Position numbers and translations under genes: made by a program. From Poecilobothrus nobilitatus (taxonomy: Eukaryota > Arthropoda > Insecta > Diptera > Dolichopodidae), in assembly GCA_947095535.1 (NCBI GenBank), contig OX352774.1, positions 124,001-188,000 on the forward strand: a DNA stretch of 64,000 nucleotides, read 5' to 3'. A model generated the notes under the pieces. That model saw only the letters and a list, made by a program, of their open reading frames with translations. It did not search any database and was not told the DNA's origin. Below, piece after piece: positions 22,593 to 35,484 of this stretch (the stretch's first letter is position 1; the number at the start of each line of letters is the position of its first letter).

Positions 22593-25500
22593 CATATTAA
22601 ATAGAAATTAAATTTTTTAGTTATTGTAAAAATCAAAATGCTTATCTACCCTTTATTATATCACTTAAAGGAGGTGTTGCCCTACACGCCTTTGGAGAGA
22701 ATATTGATTTTAATTTTGATAAAAATAGTAAAATACATAAAATCTAGTGTTAAAAAAGTACATAACTAACTAATACTTACTTATTAGCATTTTTATTTAA
22801 AAATTAGAAAAAAAATATACAAAGAAGAATAAACAAGAAAAAAACCTGTAAATTTATTAAGTTCAATTTTACTTTTTATTTTCTAAAAATAGACAAGGAA
22901 TTCACAATATCAAAACAAATTTGATTAACATAACGCTAATAATGGTCACATGACAAATTTATTTGTCAGCAAATTTGTATAATATAAACCTATATCTAAA
23001 TATGTAGTTATTGAAAAAATAAATGAAATGTAAGTAAACGTCAACATTGTGTTTTATAAACAAAGGTAAAAAAATAATTTAAAATGATTAATAAATATAG
23101 TGGAAAAATCTCACCTACAAACTAATTAGCAAATAAATTAAATAAATGTAAATATGTATAAGTAAGTAAGTATGTACGTACATATGTACAAATAAAAATA
23201 CTAAATTCATGCAAAACCGTTGTTTGCTTATTGCTTTTATCGCATTTATAAAGGACTGACAAATAATTTTATGTACTTACTTTAAGAACAAAATAAAGTC
23301 ATACTTTAAAGGAATCTCTCTATAATGTCATAGAACTGTGCCGTTTTAAAAACAAAAAGTTTTGTTTGTGGATGAACTTTTTATGGACCGACAAATAATT
23401 TTATGTACTTACTTTAAGAACAAAATAAATTCATACTTTAAAGTAATCTTTCTATAATGTCATAAAACTGTGCCGTTTTAAAAACAAAAAGTTTTGTTTA
23501 TGGATGAACTTTTATAATTAATTAATTACAAATAAATATTTTATATTTAAGTAGAAGAATTTAATAAAACTGCAAATTCTACAAAAATCGCTTACTAAAT
23601 GTAAATAAGTATGGCCAATTTAAGTGTATTTTTTTAACTTATCTGAATAAAAAAAACTTACATATTAAGTATAACGCAAAAATAAATTGCGATAATTAAA
23701 AAAAAAATGAAAATCAATAGCATTAGTTTTAGAACATAAAAACAAATCTGGTTTTTATCTAACTAACTAAAGAAAACAGTTATGGAGTTTATTGCCTTTG
23801 AGACTGAAAAGGTATAAATTAACGAAGTTAATTATTACTCTCATACTTTGCAAAAAATATATTAAATTTGACTGCACTTTAAATTAGATGCCACGCCTGA
23901 TTTTGTACAAATAAAATTCAGTTAAAATGATAAACCTCTGTAATGGCTTCTATTGGTGTCTGAGACATTAAAGGGTTACTATAACCTTTTGAAAATATTG
24001 ATACCATATCTATATGTATTTATATATATTTATATCTATTCTGAAAAAGCGTATAAATATATAACCCTATTTTGTAACCAACTATAAAATCCGACCTAAT
24101 TACATTTTTACATCCAAATTTCCACAACAACCTACGTTTATAATAGTGGAGACTTAATTTATTTGAAAGTAACTGTTTTTTTTGATTTTTTTTTGAGCTA
24201 TCATTCGATATTATGCTCTTAACTGTTCAAAAGATACTTACAGTAACAAAAATAAAATATCAATATTTTCAGAACGTCATATTAACACCTTAAAGGCTCC
24301 GACGCCAATCGAGACCATTAGAAGTTTATTATTTCTTGTTTGTGCAAAATTGCAAAATAGTCAGACCTGGCAGCTAATCTAACCTTTATTTTTAATTTTG
24401 GAAAAAATTTCCTCAAACCAATTTATGGAAAAAAATTACTTATATTTAATTTTTTAGTAAATAAATAGTTAAGTGTTTTTACATTTATTTAATTAATACC
24501 TCCTAATTAGCAGAAGCAAATAACATTTGTTAATTTTGTTTAAAGTTGTTTAATAAACCACAAACATTTCTTTTATTAAATTTAGAAATTAAATTTCTAT
24601 TAATTTTCTGTATTATACAAAAAGAGGCAGACAATGTTAAGCAACTGTTTTTATTTAATTAAAGTTGTTTGCAAAAACCTTAAAAATAAAATGTATATAA
24701 TAGGCCCTTTCTCAAACAAATATTAAAAGGGACATAATTTCCAATCATAATTTGACTTTTATTGTTAAATATTGTGACCAAGCCCATTATAGTATTACAA
24801 AGTATAAGTATGTATTATTTACGTAAATAGTATTCTTATGAGTTTTTATTTGAATGTTAATATAAATGTGCAAATGAATGTTTGTAAATATGTATATTAA
24901 CAATCATCTAGAAATAAAATATATATTTTAAGAATGTATATATATGTATATATTGTAAGAATTTATATCAAAACCGAAACGCATGTACATACACGTTAAT
25001 TAATTTTTTATTTAGATTTGAACTGAAAATTCTTGACAATTGATATTGTCTTGAGGTTTTCTGCTTTAGAAACTTACATTACTAACAAGTTTCGTGGAAA
25101 ATTTCAATATTTTTTATTTATATATATTTGTGGTTTATTTTTAATTAAAAGTAAAAATAAGTAAAGCAAAATTTAATGAACTATGTACATATATATATGT
25201 ACATCATATGTACTTATTCATAATTTTAGTTTTTAAAAGCAGTTTTTATTTTTCTAGAATCTAAAGACAATTTCTCGATTTTAAAAAGACATTTACTTAA
25301 TTAGAAATTATTGATTGTCTATGTGCAATGTTAGTTTATTACATTAGTAGTTCGTAAATGTAGATGATATTGAAATACCTAAGTAAATTTAAAGAGTATG
25401 AGAATCTAATAAAAGCAATAAAGGAGAAGGTTTAAAATAATAACATTAAATTAAATTCGAATAAGATATTTTTTTATTTAAAACAACAATATAGTGGATT

Positions 25501-25696
25501 CGTTTTTATATTTTCTTTTTCTTCAATTACTCTCAAAATACAAAAAAGAATTCAATAAATATATTTGAAGTTCTAAAAATTTGAAATAAAAGCACTTATT
25601 TAAAGCACATCTTTGAATTACTAGCAATAATTTTCCTACATATTAGAACTAACATTATTATTTTATCATTTTCTTAAAATAATTATAATAATTTAA
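22593..25696. other. Three kilobases of AT-rich DNA without genes
   Basis: I see no ORF with recognisable content, no inverted ends and no known repeat except the duplication at 23253-23515. A-rich and T-rich tracts alternate and ATACATAC/TATGTA simple sequence is frequent. Confidence 0.5.
23253..23515. repeat. 142-bp tandem duplication, highly similar units
   Basis: GGAC.GACAAATAATTTTATG, TACTTACTTTAAGAACAAAA, TCATACTTTAAAG.AATCT, CTATAATGTCATA.AACTG and AAAACAAAAAGTTTTGTTT occur in both units with only a few substitutions (units start at 23253 and 23395). A recent event given the surrounding decay. Confidence 0.9.
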
Positions 25697-26370
25697 CTAC
25701 AGAGTTACCCGGCGTTACGCTAGAAGTTCTTAGATTTTTTTGTCATTGCTTTCCTTTATTTTTCTTTTTTTTTAATATCTGGACCTTTTAGAATTAGCCC
25801 TGTAAAATTGACGTCAAAACGGGGAATTAGATCATTTAGATTGTTAAATAATAGAAATTTGATATCCAAAGGTTTTTTAAAGTGCAAGAAAGGCAAAAGA
25901 AATATTTTGGAAAATGGTAGCTCATAGAATAATTCAGATATTTTTTTTAGAAATAACCGTACTTCCTTAATTAAGAAGTACGTAATTTTAAAATAGATTG
26001 ACAAAACTATTAAGGGTGGCCATAAAAAAATCTTAAATTTTTCATAAGGCATTCGTGTCGGAGCTGGTTATCAAATTCTAAACAAATTGTAGTAGTTATC
26101 GTATTGGAAAGAACAACTTCTCTGAAAAATAAAAAAAAAGTCGTTCCGAAGCGGGTGATCTTGATGAAACAATAACAAAATGATTTTTAGTAGGCCACCA
26201 CAGCGAAATGGGTTAATGCATTGTAACAAAATAAATTAGTTGAACTCCTTTACCAAGAAGTAACACCTGTGTACATTTAAACTAAATCAGACCAATCGTT
26301 TAGACATGACAACGAAAAAACGAAAACATTTTAGCGAGCTCTCGGACTGAAGAGGGTTAATGAATCGGAA
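25697..26370 (-). mobile_element. Helitron fragment, copy 3
   Basis: Read on the minus strand the end at 25697 is CGTAACGCCGGGTAACTCTGTAG followed by T, a variant of the 3' end of copy 1. The far part (26195-26370) carries GCGAAATGGGTTAATGCATTG, AAACATTTTAGCGAGCTCTCGG and GGGTTAATGAATCGGAAG, which match the head of copy 1 near 2930-2990. The TC 5' terminus is not found, so the fragment is 5'-truncated or rearranged. Confidence 0.7.
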
Positions 26371-26589
26371 GAGAACATATAACAATTTCCACGTACGCAG
26401 AATTAAAGACAATCTACCTTTTATTATAATAGGTTTAGTTGTTAGAAAAAGATTAAGTTTGATTCTGTTTAGTAGAGGTCGATTTAATATTGCCAAACAC
26501 ATAACTGAGAAAACAGTAACACTGTTCAGTACTTCTACAAAATTTCTTTCAATAAAATTTTTATTGTAATAAAAAGAACTTAATCACAA

Positions 26590-27020
26590 CCTTCCTGCTT
26601 AACCCTTTGATGGACATTAATTTTTGCTGGCCATTTGGAGTACATAATCTGCAGCCTAAGAAATGTCTTCCGTTTATAATTAGCTGGAGCAGTATTATTT
26701 CTCAATAGTGTTGAATTTGCGGAGCTTTTATTATAGTTCTAGGATGACCCTTTGGAGTTGCAACATTTTACGAATCAATACCAAGAGATTTTGTCTATTA
26801 AAAATGTTATAAGTAAGTGAATTAAAACACAAAAATTTTTCGCTCGGACGGAATTTTTTATACAGATAATAAGAATTACATATACATGCATCAAGTAACT
26901 GAAAGATTATTTTTTTGTACCACCGAAGTGTTTTTCTTGGAGTTGAATAGTATGAGAACATTTGGTCAGATAAATCTACACCTGATCGACAATGCAATAA
27001 TACTTGGCTTTATAAGCGTT
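26590..27020 (-). pseudogene. piggyBac-like transposase C-terminal fragment
   Basis: The frame at 26997-26731 reads CRSGVDLSDQMFSYYSTPRK, then TLRWYKKIIFQLLDACICNS. This is the GVDxxDQ...Y...RK..KWYKKI.F.LLD....NS pattern of piggyBac-family (DDE_Tnp_1_7) transposases, downstream of the catalytic core. About 26735-26590 continues in broken frames with the Cys-containing tail (FLGCRLCTPNG). A frameshift lies near 26990 (upstream YGKTLIKPSII is in another frame). No TTAA-flanked ends were found. Confidence 0.8.
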
Positions 27021-27134
27021 TTTCCATATCTATTTTTCGTATTTATAAGATGAAGGTGATGTGCACTCGTAATAGCAAAGAATATATAATACATGTTGCA
27101 CGCCATACAAATTTCAGCATAAAAATTTTTCATA

Positions 27135-27778
27135 GGTACCTGTTGAGAGGACCCTCCAAAATAAACAAATATTTTTACTACGTGTTTTATTTTAAGTACT
27201 ACGAAAAAAAGCAAAAATAATGAAAATAATTATTTTTGTAATTTAAGTATCAATCAATTTTAGTTTTTCCAACCAATCCAACCATAGGTACAAGAACTAT
27301 TATTATAAAAGTATAAAATATGACAAAATGCGTACCTACTTATATACCCTTATTAATATGGATAATTATTTTCATTCCCTCTAAAAAATATAAGTAATTT
27401 TTTTCTTTTTAATTAATGAAAAATTTTCTAAGTACATTCTTATTGTATTAGTGTACCTGTTGAGAGGACCCACCAAAATAAACAAATATTTTTTACTACG
27501 TGTTTTATTTTAAGTACTACGGAAAAAAAGCAAAAATAATGAAAAAATATTATTTTTGTAATTTAAGTATCAATCAATTTTAGTTTTTTCCATAATCCAA
27601 CCATAGGTACAAAAACTATTATTATAAAAGTATAAAATAGGAAAAAATGTGTACCTACTTATATATGTACATATGAATATTAATATGGATAGTTATTTTC
27701 ATTCGCTCTAAAAAATATAATTTTTTCTTTTTAATCAATGAAATATTTTCTAAGTACAAAATTCTTATTGTATCAGTG
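27135..27778. repeat. ~321-bp tandem duplication
   Basis: GTACCTGTTGAGAGGACCC.CC, then AAATAAACAAATATTTTT, ACTACGTGTTTTATTTTAAG, AAAGCAAAAATAATGAAAA, CAATCAATTTTAGTTTTT and AACTATTATTATAAAAGTAT occur at 27135 and again at 27456. Part of the unit resembles 2410-2610. Confidence 0.9.
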
Positions 27779-28499
27779 TCGTTTGAATATTTTAAAATAT
27801 CTAGTTCTATATATAATCTAGTTTAAAAGCAGATCGACATTTATTATCAGAATATAATGATCCATTGTTGATACAATCAAAAACTTGATCAAAAACTAAT
27901 ACAGAATTTGCTGTTGAAATTGCAATTTAGTAGTAATTTCAATTATTATTCGTTTCAATTATTATTCTAATAGCGGCACTGTTAGTTAATAATTTCTAAA
28001 AGTGTAATAATTTAAAAGTGTTACGAGAGGAATATCGGTATTCTATATTCTAAAAATAAAATTTAAAAGTGTTACGAGAGGAATATCTGTATACATATAT
28101 CCAGTTACAAAAAATATATACTTACATATACATATTTTATATATATATAAAAATACAGCAGTTACAAAAAAAATATTCATATAAAATTTTAAAATATTTT
28201 ATAAACAACGCCTAAATATCTTACAAGTCCGATCGGAAAACTCAATTTATTTTATACACAAATAACCGTTTTTTTTCAAAGTTCTCGTTGAATGTAAGCT
28301 GTAAAGGCGTTGTTATAAATATCGTGCATTAAAATAACTTTTTTGTTTTGTATTGATTTAAGTATATTGTTTTGTATTTACTTAGATGTTTCTTCTTGGT
28401 TTAATTTTTTTTTTGTAAAGATATAGTAAAGTTGTTTAACCCTTTCGTGGCGAATGTTTTTTGTTTTAAAAAATACCTTCTTAATTTTAAAATTTTTAA
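27779..28499. other. AT-rich DNA, short duplications only
   Basis: AAAAGTGTTACGAGAGGAATAT occurs at about 28013 and 28067. Nothing coding is visible. A T-rich segment with ACCCTTTCGTGGCGAATG leads into the next repeat. Confidence 0.5.
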
Positions 28500-28960
28500 T
28501 TTCTGTTTTTATACCAGTATGAACTATGTTCAAGGGTATAATAAATTTACCATTACGTTTGTGACACCTTAAAGGAGTCGAGCTAGATATACTGTCAAAG
28601 GTATGAATCGTTCCAGAATCGAATTCTGAGTCGATTAAGCCATGTACATCTGTCCGTCCGTCCGCACGATAACTCAAAAAATAAAGAAGCTAGGAGGCTG
28701 AAATTTTTTTTACGTCACTTTTGCAAAATTGTTAGTTTTTCTATTTAAATTCAGCATTTTCGGCCGCAGAACTCGAGTAGCTGCCATACAACTTCTTTCT
28801 TTATATGGAAATAACTCAGTATCTATTCAAGCTAGGTATCTGAAATTTTGCAAATGATGATCAAGTTTTACGGTAACAACGTCTGTAAAATTACGTTCAT
28901 ACGAGTATCCCACAGTTGACACAGTCTACTCTACTGCACTCTTCCTCGTTTAATATGACT
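28500..28960 (+). repeat. Interspersed repeat R3 (GTCCGTCCGTCC type)
   Basis: TTTATACCAGTATGAAC, CAAGGGTATAATAAATTTACC, TTTGTGACACCTTAAAGGAG, GAATTCTGAGTCGATTAAGCC, ATCTGTCCGTCCGTCC and GCACGATAACTCAAAAAAT run in the same order as the reverse complement of 52530-52760. Repeats with this layout are familiar from fly intergenic DNA. The minus-strand open frame at 28378-28677 is an accident of this sequence. Confidence 0.7.
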
Positions 28961-29109
28961 AAATAAGGTAGCTATATTTAATATCAAAAATACTTTTTAA
29001 GAATTCTGCTATCTAGAAAGAGTTACATAAGTACATATTTAAAATTATAATATAATTATACATATTGAATAATTATGCAAATTTGTATATTTTAGAAAAT
29101 TTCAATATT

Positions 29110-29450
29110 TCATCCAAAAATATATATGTTTATAACCGTGACTGCTCCCTTAAACCCGGGTAGTAATATTTTTATTGCCGCGTTATGTATGGTTGTTGTG
29201 AAGTTTACTTCGGTGTACTCCAACCGGTCGTCTATCAGGAATTCAACTCCTCCAATTCGTGTTGGTGACGTTGGCATGTAACAGTTGTAATTCTTGTTAT
29301 TTGGTTCTTTAATCCTCACTTCTTCTCTTAAGTTTCTTGAAGCGCGAAGATTACTAGTTTGTATGTTTCTGCTAGTATGTCTATGTAGACAATGTTCGAA
29401 ACCTCTATTATTCCACTGAATTACGGAGGTGTTCGGTGTATATGGCCCAG
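29110..29450 (-). pseudogene. LINE A copy 1: inverted endonuclease fragment
   Basis: The minus frame reads VIQWNNRGFEHC, EVRIKEPNNKNYNCYMPTSP and RIGGVEFLIDDRLEYTEV, matching the plus-strand start of ORF2 in LINE A copy 2 near 42870-43090. It encodes the start of an apurinic-type endonuclease. The rest of copy 1 runs on the plus strand from about 29448, so this 5' part is inverted relative to the body, as produced by twin priming during LINE insertion. Confidence 0.8.
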
Positions 29451-32400
29451 AACATTTACCTGCCCCGATATAACAATCTCCCACAGTACAATAGCAAATA
29501 TATTAGAATGGAATACTATTGAGAATTCTAAGAACGAAGATCACATACCAATTCAAATCCAAATAAAACAAAGTAGCAATAGAACAAACATACAAGATAG
29601 ATCAAAAAACAACGACAGCACCCACAACCAAGTCAAGAAACACCCAAGATTCTACGAGAACATGGCCAACTGGGAAAAATTTCTAGAAAGAATAAACCAT
29701 GGCCTTGAAAGAAATTCAGCGACCCTCCACATAAATAAGGAAGCGGCCAACAATAAGAGATACTGCTAACCTGGCCATCACAAAGGGCATTAAAAAGAAA
29801 ATAAGACCCAAATCCACGTGGATTAATAGCAAAATCACAAAGATACAGAGAGAAATAAAGGCCAAATGCAGAATATATAAGTACACAAAAAACATAAGAG
29901 CCTTCATAGAATTAAAAAGGAGAAATGCAACATTAAAAAAAATAAGAGCAGCTAGGAAAGAAAACTGGGAGAATTTTGCCAACAGCATAAGCACAGAGAA
30001 CACCAGAAGTATGTGGCAAAAGGCAAGATGCATAATTGGGCAAGGAAAAAGAAAAAAACAAATAATATTAAAGAAAAATGGCCAACTAATACAAATAATG
30101 AAATAACCGAAACGTTATCAACAGAATACTCTAGAAATAGCCAAAACAGACAATAGATTCATCCTAAACAAAGAAATCACCCAAGAATAAATTTATCACG
30201 CCCTCCAAAAAACAAAAGGGACATCACCCGGCAGAGACGGTATAACATATCAAATCATTAAAAAAGTAGGACCCAAATTCATGGAAAATAAAGAACACGT
30301 TGATGTGGTATTGTTCGACCTATCGAATGCTTTCGACTACGTGAAAAAAGAAAGTTTAATAAAGCAAATGGCAGAGTGGAGTATAGTCTCAAGAATACAG
30401 GGGTACACCCGCAGCCTACTCACGAACATATTATACACAGTATATGCCAACGAACCCTACTCCAACGCCCATGTCTGGAGTACTTTTCAACGTACACAAT
30501 AACAAACTATGCCAAATGCTAGAGGTAGAAACTGAAGTAAAATTCTTCGTGTATGCCGACAACATAATAATAATAGCGGAGGATGAAAAACAACAAAGAA
30601 CACAAAAAATGAAAGAGGCAATACGAACAATGCAAAAGTGAACTAGAGAAAATGGCGGCAAAGTCGTAGAAGAAAGAAAAGAAGTAATACACATCTGCAA
30701 TAAAAGAAAGTGCGCCGACAAAGAAATAGCCATAAAGGGAGCAACAATAGAGTAACTACAAAACATAAAACTACTAGGTGTCACAATAAGAAAAAAACTG
30801 AAATACAATAAACATATAGAAAATCTGGAGAAACAAATAAATAAAACAAACACACTAAAATACATATGCAAAAAAATAGTGGACCGACAATAGAAACCGC
30901 ACTACAAATAACAAAGCAAATAACATTTGGCAAAATCGGCAATGCAATCACCATATACGGTTACACCACTACAGGCAATATCAACAGGATATAAGTAGCC
31001 ATCAACAAAGTCATTCAGGACTGCTACAGGAGCACTAAAGTGCTAGAACCTAAATCTTTTAAACACAATGACGAACACACCAACGTTCATGAGAAGAGAC
31101 AAACTAGCTGCCCGAATTGTGGCAAAGACCATAATCGGTACCGACCACCCCCACCCACTCCACAATACAACAATAAACAACATTAAAAGCAAATAAGCCA
31201 AATTATAATAGAAAAATGCATCACATCCTACAAACAATTGCAAATAAATCTGGAAACAGTAAACATCACAGAAAGCCAAAAACCACCCTGGATAATAAGC
31301 ACGACAAACATAGACATCATACCTCAAGCTGATTAAAGAAACACACGATAAATACAATAGACACACTCGCTACTACACAGACGCTTCCAACACGGAGGGT
31401 GGAGTAGCTTTCTTAGTCACAAAAGAGAACAAAATAATATCAGTTAAAAGCATGGACCACCACACAACGGCATACGTGGTGTAAATGTATGCATAATAAA
31501 AGATAAAGAAGTGAACGCCGTCATATACACAGACAGCCAAAGCTCCGCCGATGCTATCAAAAGCAAGCATAACAAAGAGCCAATAATAAGGGAAATCCAA
31601 CAAGATATACAAGATAGCAACTACAACATCCACATAAGCTGGATATCTGGAATAGCCCAAATGAAGTGGCAGACCTCAAAAGCCCTTCATAGAAGAGCAA
31701 CCCCAAACAGCAAATTTTAACCATCACAAAATAAGCGAAGGCACCAACAGAAGCATACAAATAAAAATATTAAAAATACAACTAGAAGAAACAATAGCCA
31801 CAGCAAATATTAAGAATACAACTAAGAATACAACAATAGCCACAGCAAAACAAATATACACGCCACAAGATCCAACAAGATGCAAATGCTGCAACGACCC
31901 ACTCACCATAAGGCACATAATTAAAGATTGTCCACTGTACCAACAAAAACCAGACATAAGCACAATCCGCGCAAATAAAAAGGAAGACTAAAAATACTAC
32001 AAAAATACTCTCCGATTTTGAAATATGGGATAAGATATAAGACTTAAAAACAAAGAAGAAAACACTAAAAACAACAATACAAGCCTGGGCTACTTCGTAA
32101 TGTTTAACTCGAAGAATCGAGAAAAACGATATGGAGTCGCGGTGGGCACTAGCTCTGGCACAAAAAACGGGCGGTTGACTCCATTTCCGCCAACCAAATG
32201 ACAAAAATAAACATAACAACCAGAGAAACAATCAATAAACATATACAAAAGCGGAAGAAATAACAAAGAAATATACTGCAAAATACTAAATCGCGAGCAC
32301 AAAAGCTGAACAAAAACAACTAAACCTGGATTACTTCGACGAGTTGTGCTCGGAAAAACCGAGTAAAATAAAATGGAGTTGCGATGGGTGTAACTCAGGA

Positions 32401-32820
32401 GCAATACGGATGATTCCATTTTCAGGCAAAAGCCAAAATGGGTGAAAACAAAAAGCTAAAATATAGAAGGACAAGAACCAAAAGCCAAAAAAAAAAAAAA
32501 ACGCTCCTTTTCCTAAAAAAAACACAAACAAACAATAAACAATGGATGAGGCAAATAAAAGCAAAAAAAACAACAAAAATAGCATTAAACGTAAAATAAG
32601 CTAAAGATAAGGCAAGAATAAAAACGATAAAAACGAATCAACAAGAAATACAACAAGAGTATAAATTTAAAGAAAATTATTTAATAAGTATAAAAAAAAA
32701 ACTATAAATCTAACGATAAAGCAGAAAAAGAAATAAAAGTAAACTAAATACGAAAAAAAAGAGAATGCAATTTAAGGAAAACAAAAATCAAAAACTACTC
32801 AACGATTAATCGTAAGAAAT

Positions 32821-33065
32821 GTGCCAATGGAACCACCGTTGAGGCAAAACGAAAAAACAAAAAAAACTTCCGGAGGCTCAACTGGAATCACCAGGCCTTC
32901 TCCGGAGTTTCCCATTTTTTCACAACACTCTTCTGGACTGCGCAAAAAAAATAAGCCTATACACAGACCTAGGTTCATCCAGGGGAAGAGAATGAACCCT
33001 AGCAACACAGCCCATTCGTGTGAGCTTACTTATGTTAAGAAAATCGTCATTAAATACAAAAAAAA
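32821..33065 (+). repeat. LINE A 3' UTR module, copy 1
   Basis: GTGCCAATGGAACCACCG, CCGGAGGCTCAACTGGAA, TTCTGGACTGCGCAAAA, TTCATCCAGGGGAAGAGAATG and CCCATTCGTGTGAGCTTACT form a conserved block repeated at 35640-35880 and 46827-47060. It lies downstream of the ORF2 end in copies 1 and 2, so it is 3' UTR and not a gene, despite the plus-strand open frame at 32821-33165. Confidence 0.8.
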
Positions 33066-33472
33066 AAATGCTTATACTTCTACAGCATACAGAACAATGT
33101 ACACTAATCAAAATACAATGCACACTAATCAAAATAATAATAACTCTAAATCAAATAACATTTAATTAACAAATGAAAAACCTTTAAACTAACTACAAAT
33201 GCAAACACTAAAACAATTAATATAAAAATCTAAAATAAAAAATAATAAATAATTAACATTCAAACAAGATTCTCGGAATCAACTAAATTGATCCCGTAAA
33301 ACCTACCTAAACAAAGCATTCTAACCTACAATTTTCTATAAAAATTGTTAGATTTGATCACCAGTGAAGAAAAATGCTAATTAATGAACATTAATACAAC
33401 AACTCCTAAGCTGATACTAAGCAGCAGTAAAGCCTAAGTCACATATACTAACTTCTGCACAATTACCTATAA

Positions 33473-33995
33473 GGATCTGAGTTACGGAGGTCATCGACCC
33501 TGGGCAGCACACGGCGGGAAGACTTACTCAAATGAGGAGCTAATAAGCTTTCAGTTAAACATCACAACCACATCCACCCTAAACAACAAACATAATAATA
33601 GAACCAACATAAAGTAAACATAATTCCATGTAATAATACTAATCCTAAACATAATATATAAACCTAACTCCAATAAACTAATTAAATTAATAATAAACAC
33701 AAAGTGAAACAAAGTAACAGACCTAACAAATAAAAAACTTAAAGACAAAATAAAAACCTATAAAAACAAACCTAACAAATAAAAACTTAAAAGCAAAATA
33801 AAAACCTATAAAAAAAACATTACACAAATCTAAATAAAAAAAAACTAAAACTAAACCAGAATCTACAAACATTTTGCAGCAAAGTCTGGGTCACAAAATA
33901 AATCAGACAAACTTGCAAAGAGCAAAATGCATCTGAGTCGCAGAGGTCATTGACCCAGGCAAGCACTCGGCGGGAAGACTTTATTCAAAAACAAC
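33473..33995 (+). repeat. Duplicated 3' UTR motif, ~455 bp apart
   Basis: ATCTGAGT.. C.GAGGTCAT followed by GACCC.GGCA and CACTCGGCGGGAAGACT occurs at 33474-33532 and 33930-33982. The intervening A-rich DNA contains TAACAAATAAAAA.CTTAAA duplicates near 33720-33830. Function unknown. Confidence 0.7.
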
Positions 33996-34079
33996 CAACA
34001 CCACATGGTATCACCAAAAGCGCACGCAGAAAATTTCATCCATCAACCCGATAAAATAACCTATATCACACAATACATA

Positions 34080-34874
34080 CAAACCAACCAAATAAACAAG
34101 TAAGTTTGAAATTTTATTTAAAATAAAATTTAAGGATTGGCGAAATATTTTCTAGTATCGTTTGAACGTTGTCACATTTTTAATTAATTCATAAATAGAC
34201 CTCTTATTGGACGGTTATTTTCGAATACTTCTATTTTCAGCAATCAGATTTCTAATTATTAACAAATTTTTAAGAAAAAAAATATTTGATTTGAATACAA
34301 AAAGTGCAATATTATTGAATTTGTGATACATAAATAATATACATATGTATATGTATCATAATATTAATTTTGATGCAAACTTCAACAAATAATTTTGTGA
34401 ATTGCATGAAAATTATTTTGTACATTTATTATAAATTTTAAAAATCTACCTTTAAATTTTATTCTTAAAAAAATTTCAAAAATACATACAGACATATGTA
34501 CTTGTTTTTTACTGGTTTGCAATTCAATTAAATTTTTAAAATAAAAATACAAACTATTTTTCATATTGCATTACATACCTCAATGGAAGCGTCATTTTTT
34601 ATTAGAATAATTTATTAGAATTTTTTATTTATTCTAATTTTTATTAGAATAATTACGAATACTCATTTCAATAACAGCAAATTTTTATATACAATGCACA
34701 CATTTTTTAGGTTTTCTTTTTACAAAATGTACTTTGCTACACAATTTGTCTGTTTCAAAACCTCATACAATTCTCCAAAAACTCCAAAAACCTCATACAA
34801 TTTTCAATATATATCATATACCTACTACTTACATAATATTATATTCACATTATTCTTTACACAAAACAGAAAAA
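34080..34874. other. AT-rich DNA after LINE A copy 1
   Basis: Contains TTATTAGAAT(A/T) repeats near 34600-34655 and duplicated ACTCCAAAAACCTCATACAAT at 34760-34800. No gene recognised. Confidence 0.5.
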
Positions 34875-35480
34875 AATAAAAAGAAACATAACAAAACAAA
34901 AAATATGTAGATAAATATTTAACATTACATAGCTACATATAAATACATATCTATACTATTCATATCAAACTACAAGTATAGCAATAGCGTACATTGTATA
35001 GAAACATAAAAAACAAAATAAAACAAAAAATTCGCATAGCCATAAACTATAGATACCTAACACTTTGTAGCTATATAAATACAATTTTTTTTAATGCATT
35101 TCTCTGCCACATAAATGTGGACAGGAAATTACACAGCCTTTCCTGTTCAGGCGTGGTTGTAAATGTCGTAAGGGGGAATAACTCTTACGACGTGTGTGAG
35201 ATTCGAACCCACACTCCGTCGGTGTTTACAGTTTTATACGCTCTTACCCAATAAGCCACCGAGGCCCCTAAATACATTTTTATATTATTCATATTCAAAT
35301 TTCAAACTAGCAACAGTATATGTATATTATATAGAAACATAAAAAAGAAAATAAAACAAAAAATATGTATAGCTATAGATACCTAACACTATGTAGCTCT
35401 ATAAATACATTTGTATATCATTTATATTCAAATTTCAAACTATATATATAGCAATAGCATATATTGTATAGAAACATAAA
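34875..35480. repeat. Irregular tandem repeat interrupted by a SINE
   Basis: GAAACATAA.AAA.AAAATAAAACAAAAA, followed by TAGATACCTAACACT.TGTAG and CAAA.TTCAAACTA, recurs near 34882, 35001, 35333 and 35470. Spacing is about 120-155 bp once the SINE is discounted. Confidence 0.75.
35089..35268 (-). mobile_element. tRNA-derived SINE S1, inverted copy
   Basis: The reverse complement starts GGGGCCTCGGTGGC at 35268. It carries an A-box-like TGGCTTATTGGG, B box GGTTCGAATC and the tail with CTGTCCACATTTATGTGGCAG, ending in an A run (T run at 35085-35092). The flanks TAAATACATTTTT and TAAATACAATTTT look like an imperfect target duplication inside a tandem repeat. Older than the copy at 12.3 kb, judging by substitutions. 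Confidence 0.88.
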
Positions 35481-35484
35481 ATTC

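Larger units (their letters stand above)
29448..34080 (+). pseudogene. LINE family A, copy 1 (EN end, RT, RNase H, 3' UTR)
   Basis: The body opens inside the endonuclease (FTCPDITISHSTIAN, 29450-29500) and continues with RT motifs: PGRDGITYQII (~30220), VVLFDLSNAFDYV (motif A, ~30305) and FFVYADNIIII (motif C, ~30545; Asn replaces the second Asp of YADD). RNase H follows with YTDASNTEGGVAFLV (~31370) and VIYTDSQSSADAI (~31520), then a Cys/His tail CKCCNDPLTIRHIIKDC (~31880). EN, RT and RNase H together place it in the I/R1/LOA side of LINEs. A segment between KVGPKF and KEHVDV is missing (about 30280), removing RT finger sequence present in copy 2. Many stops. The 3' limit is approximate. Antisense open frames between 29.7 and 33.7 kb are shadows of its T-poor strand. 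Confidence 0.85.

Noticed and set aside
26287..26569. Two opposite-strand small ORFs next to Helitron copy 3
   Set aside because: They are antisense to each other, partly inside the Helitron fragment and have no recognisable domain.
28378..28677. 99-codon minus-strand ORF
   Set aside because: It overlaps the non-coding R3 repeat, whose order is conserved at 52.6 kb without this frame.
30431..33132. Minus-strand hydrophobic proteins opposite LINE A copy 1
   Set aside because: They are antisense to RT/RNase H and UTR; the T-rich minus strand gives Phe/Leu/Val-rich translations that mimic membrane proteins.
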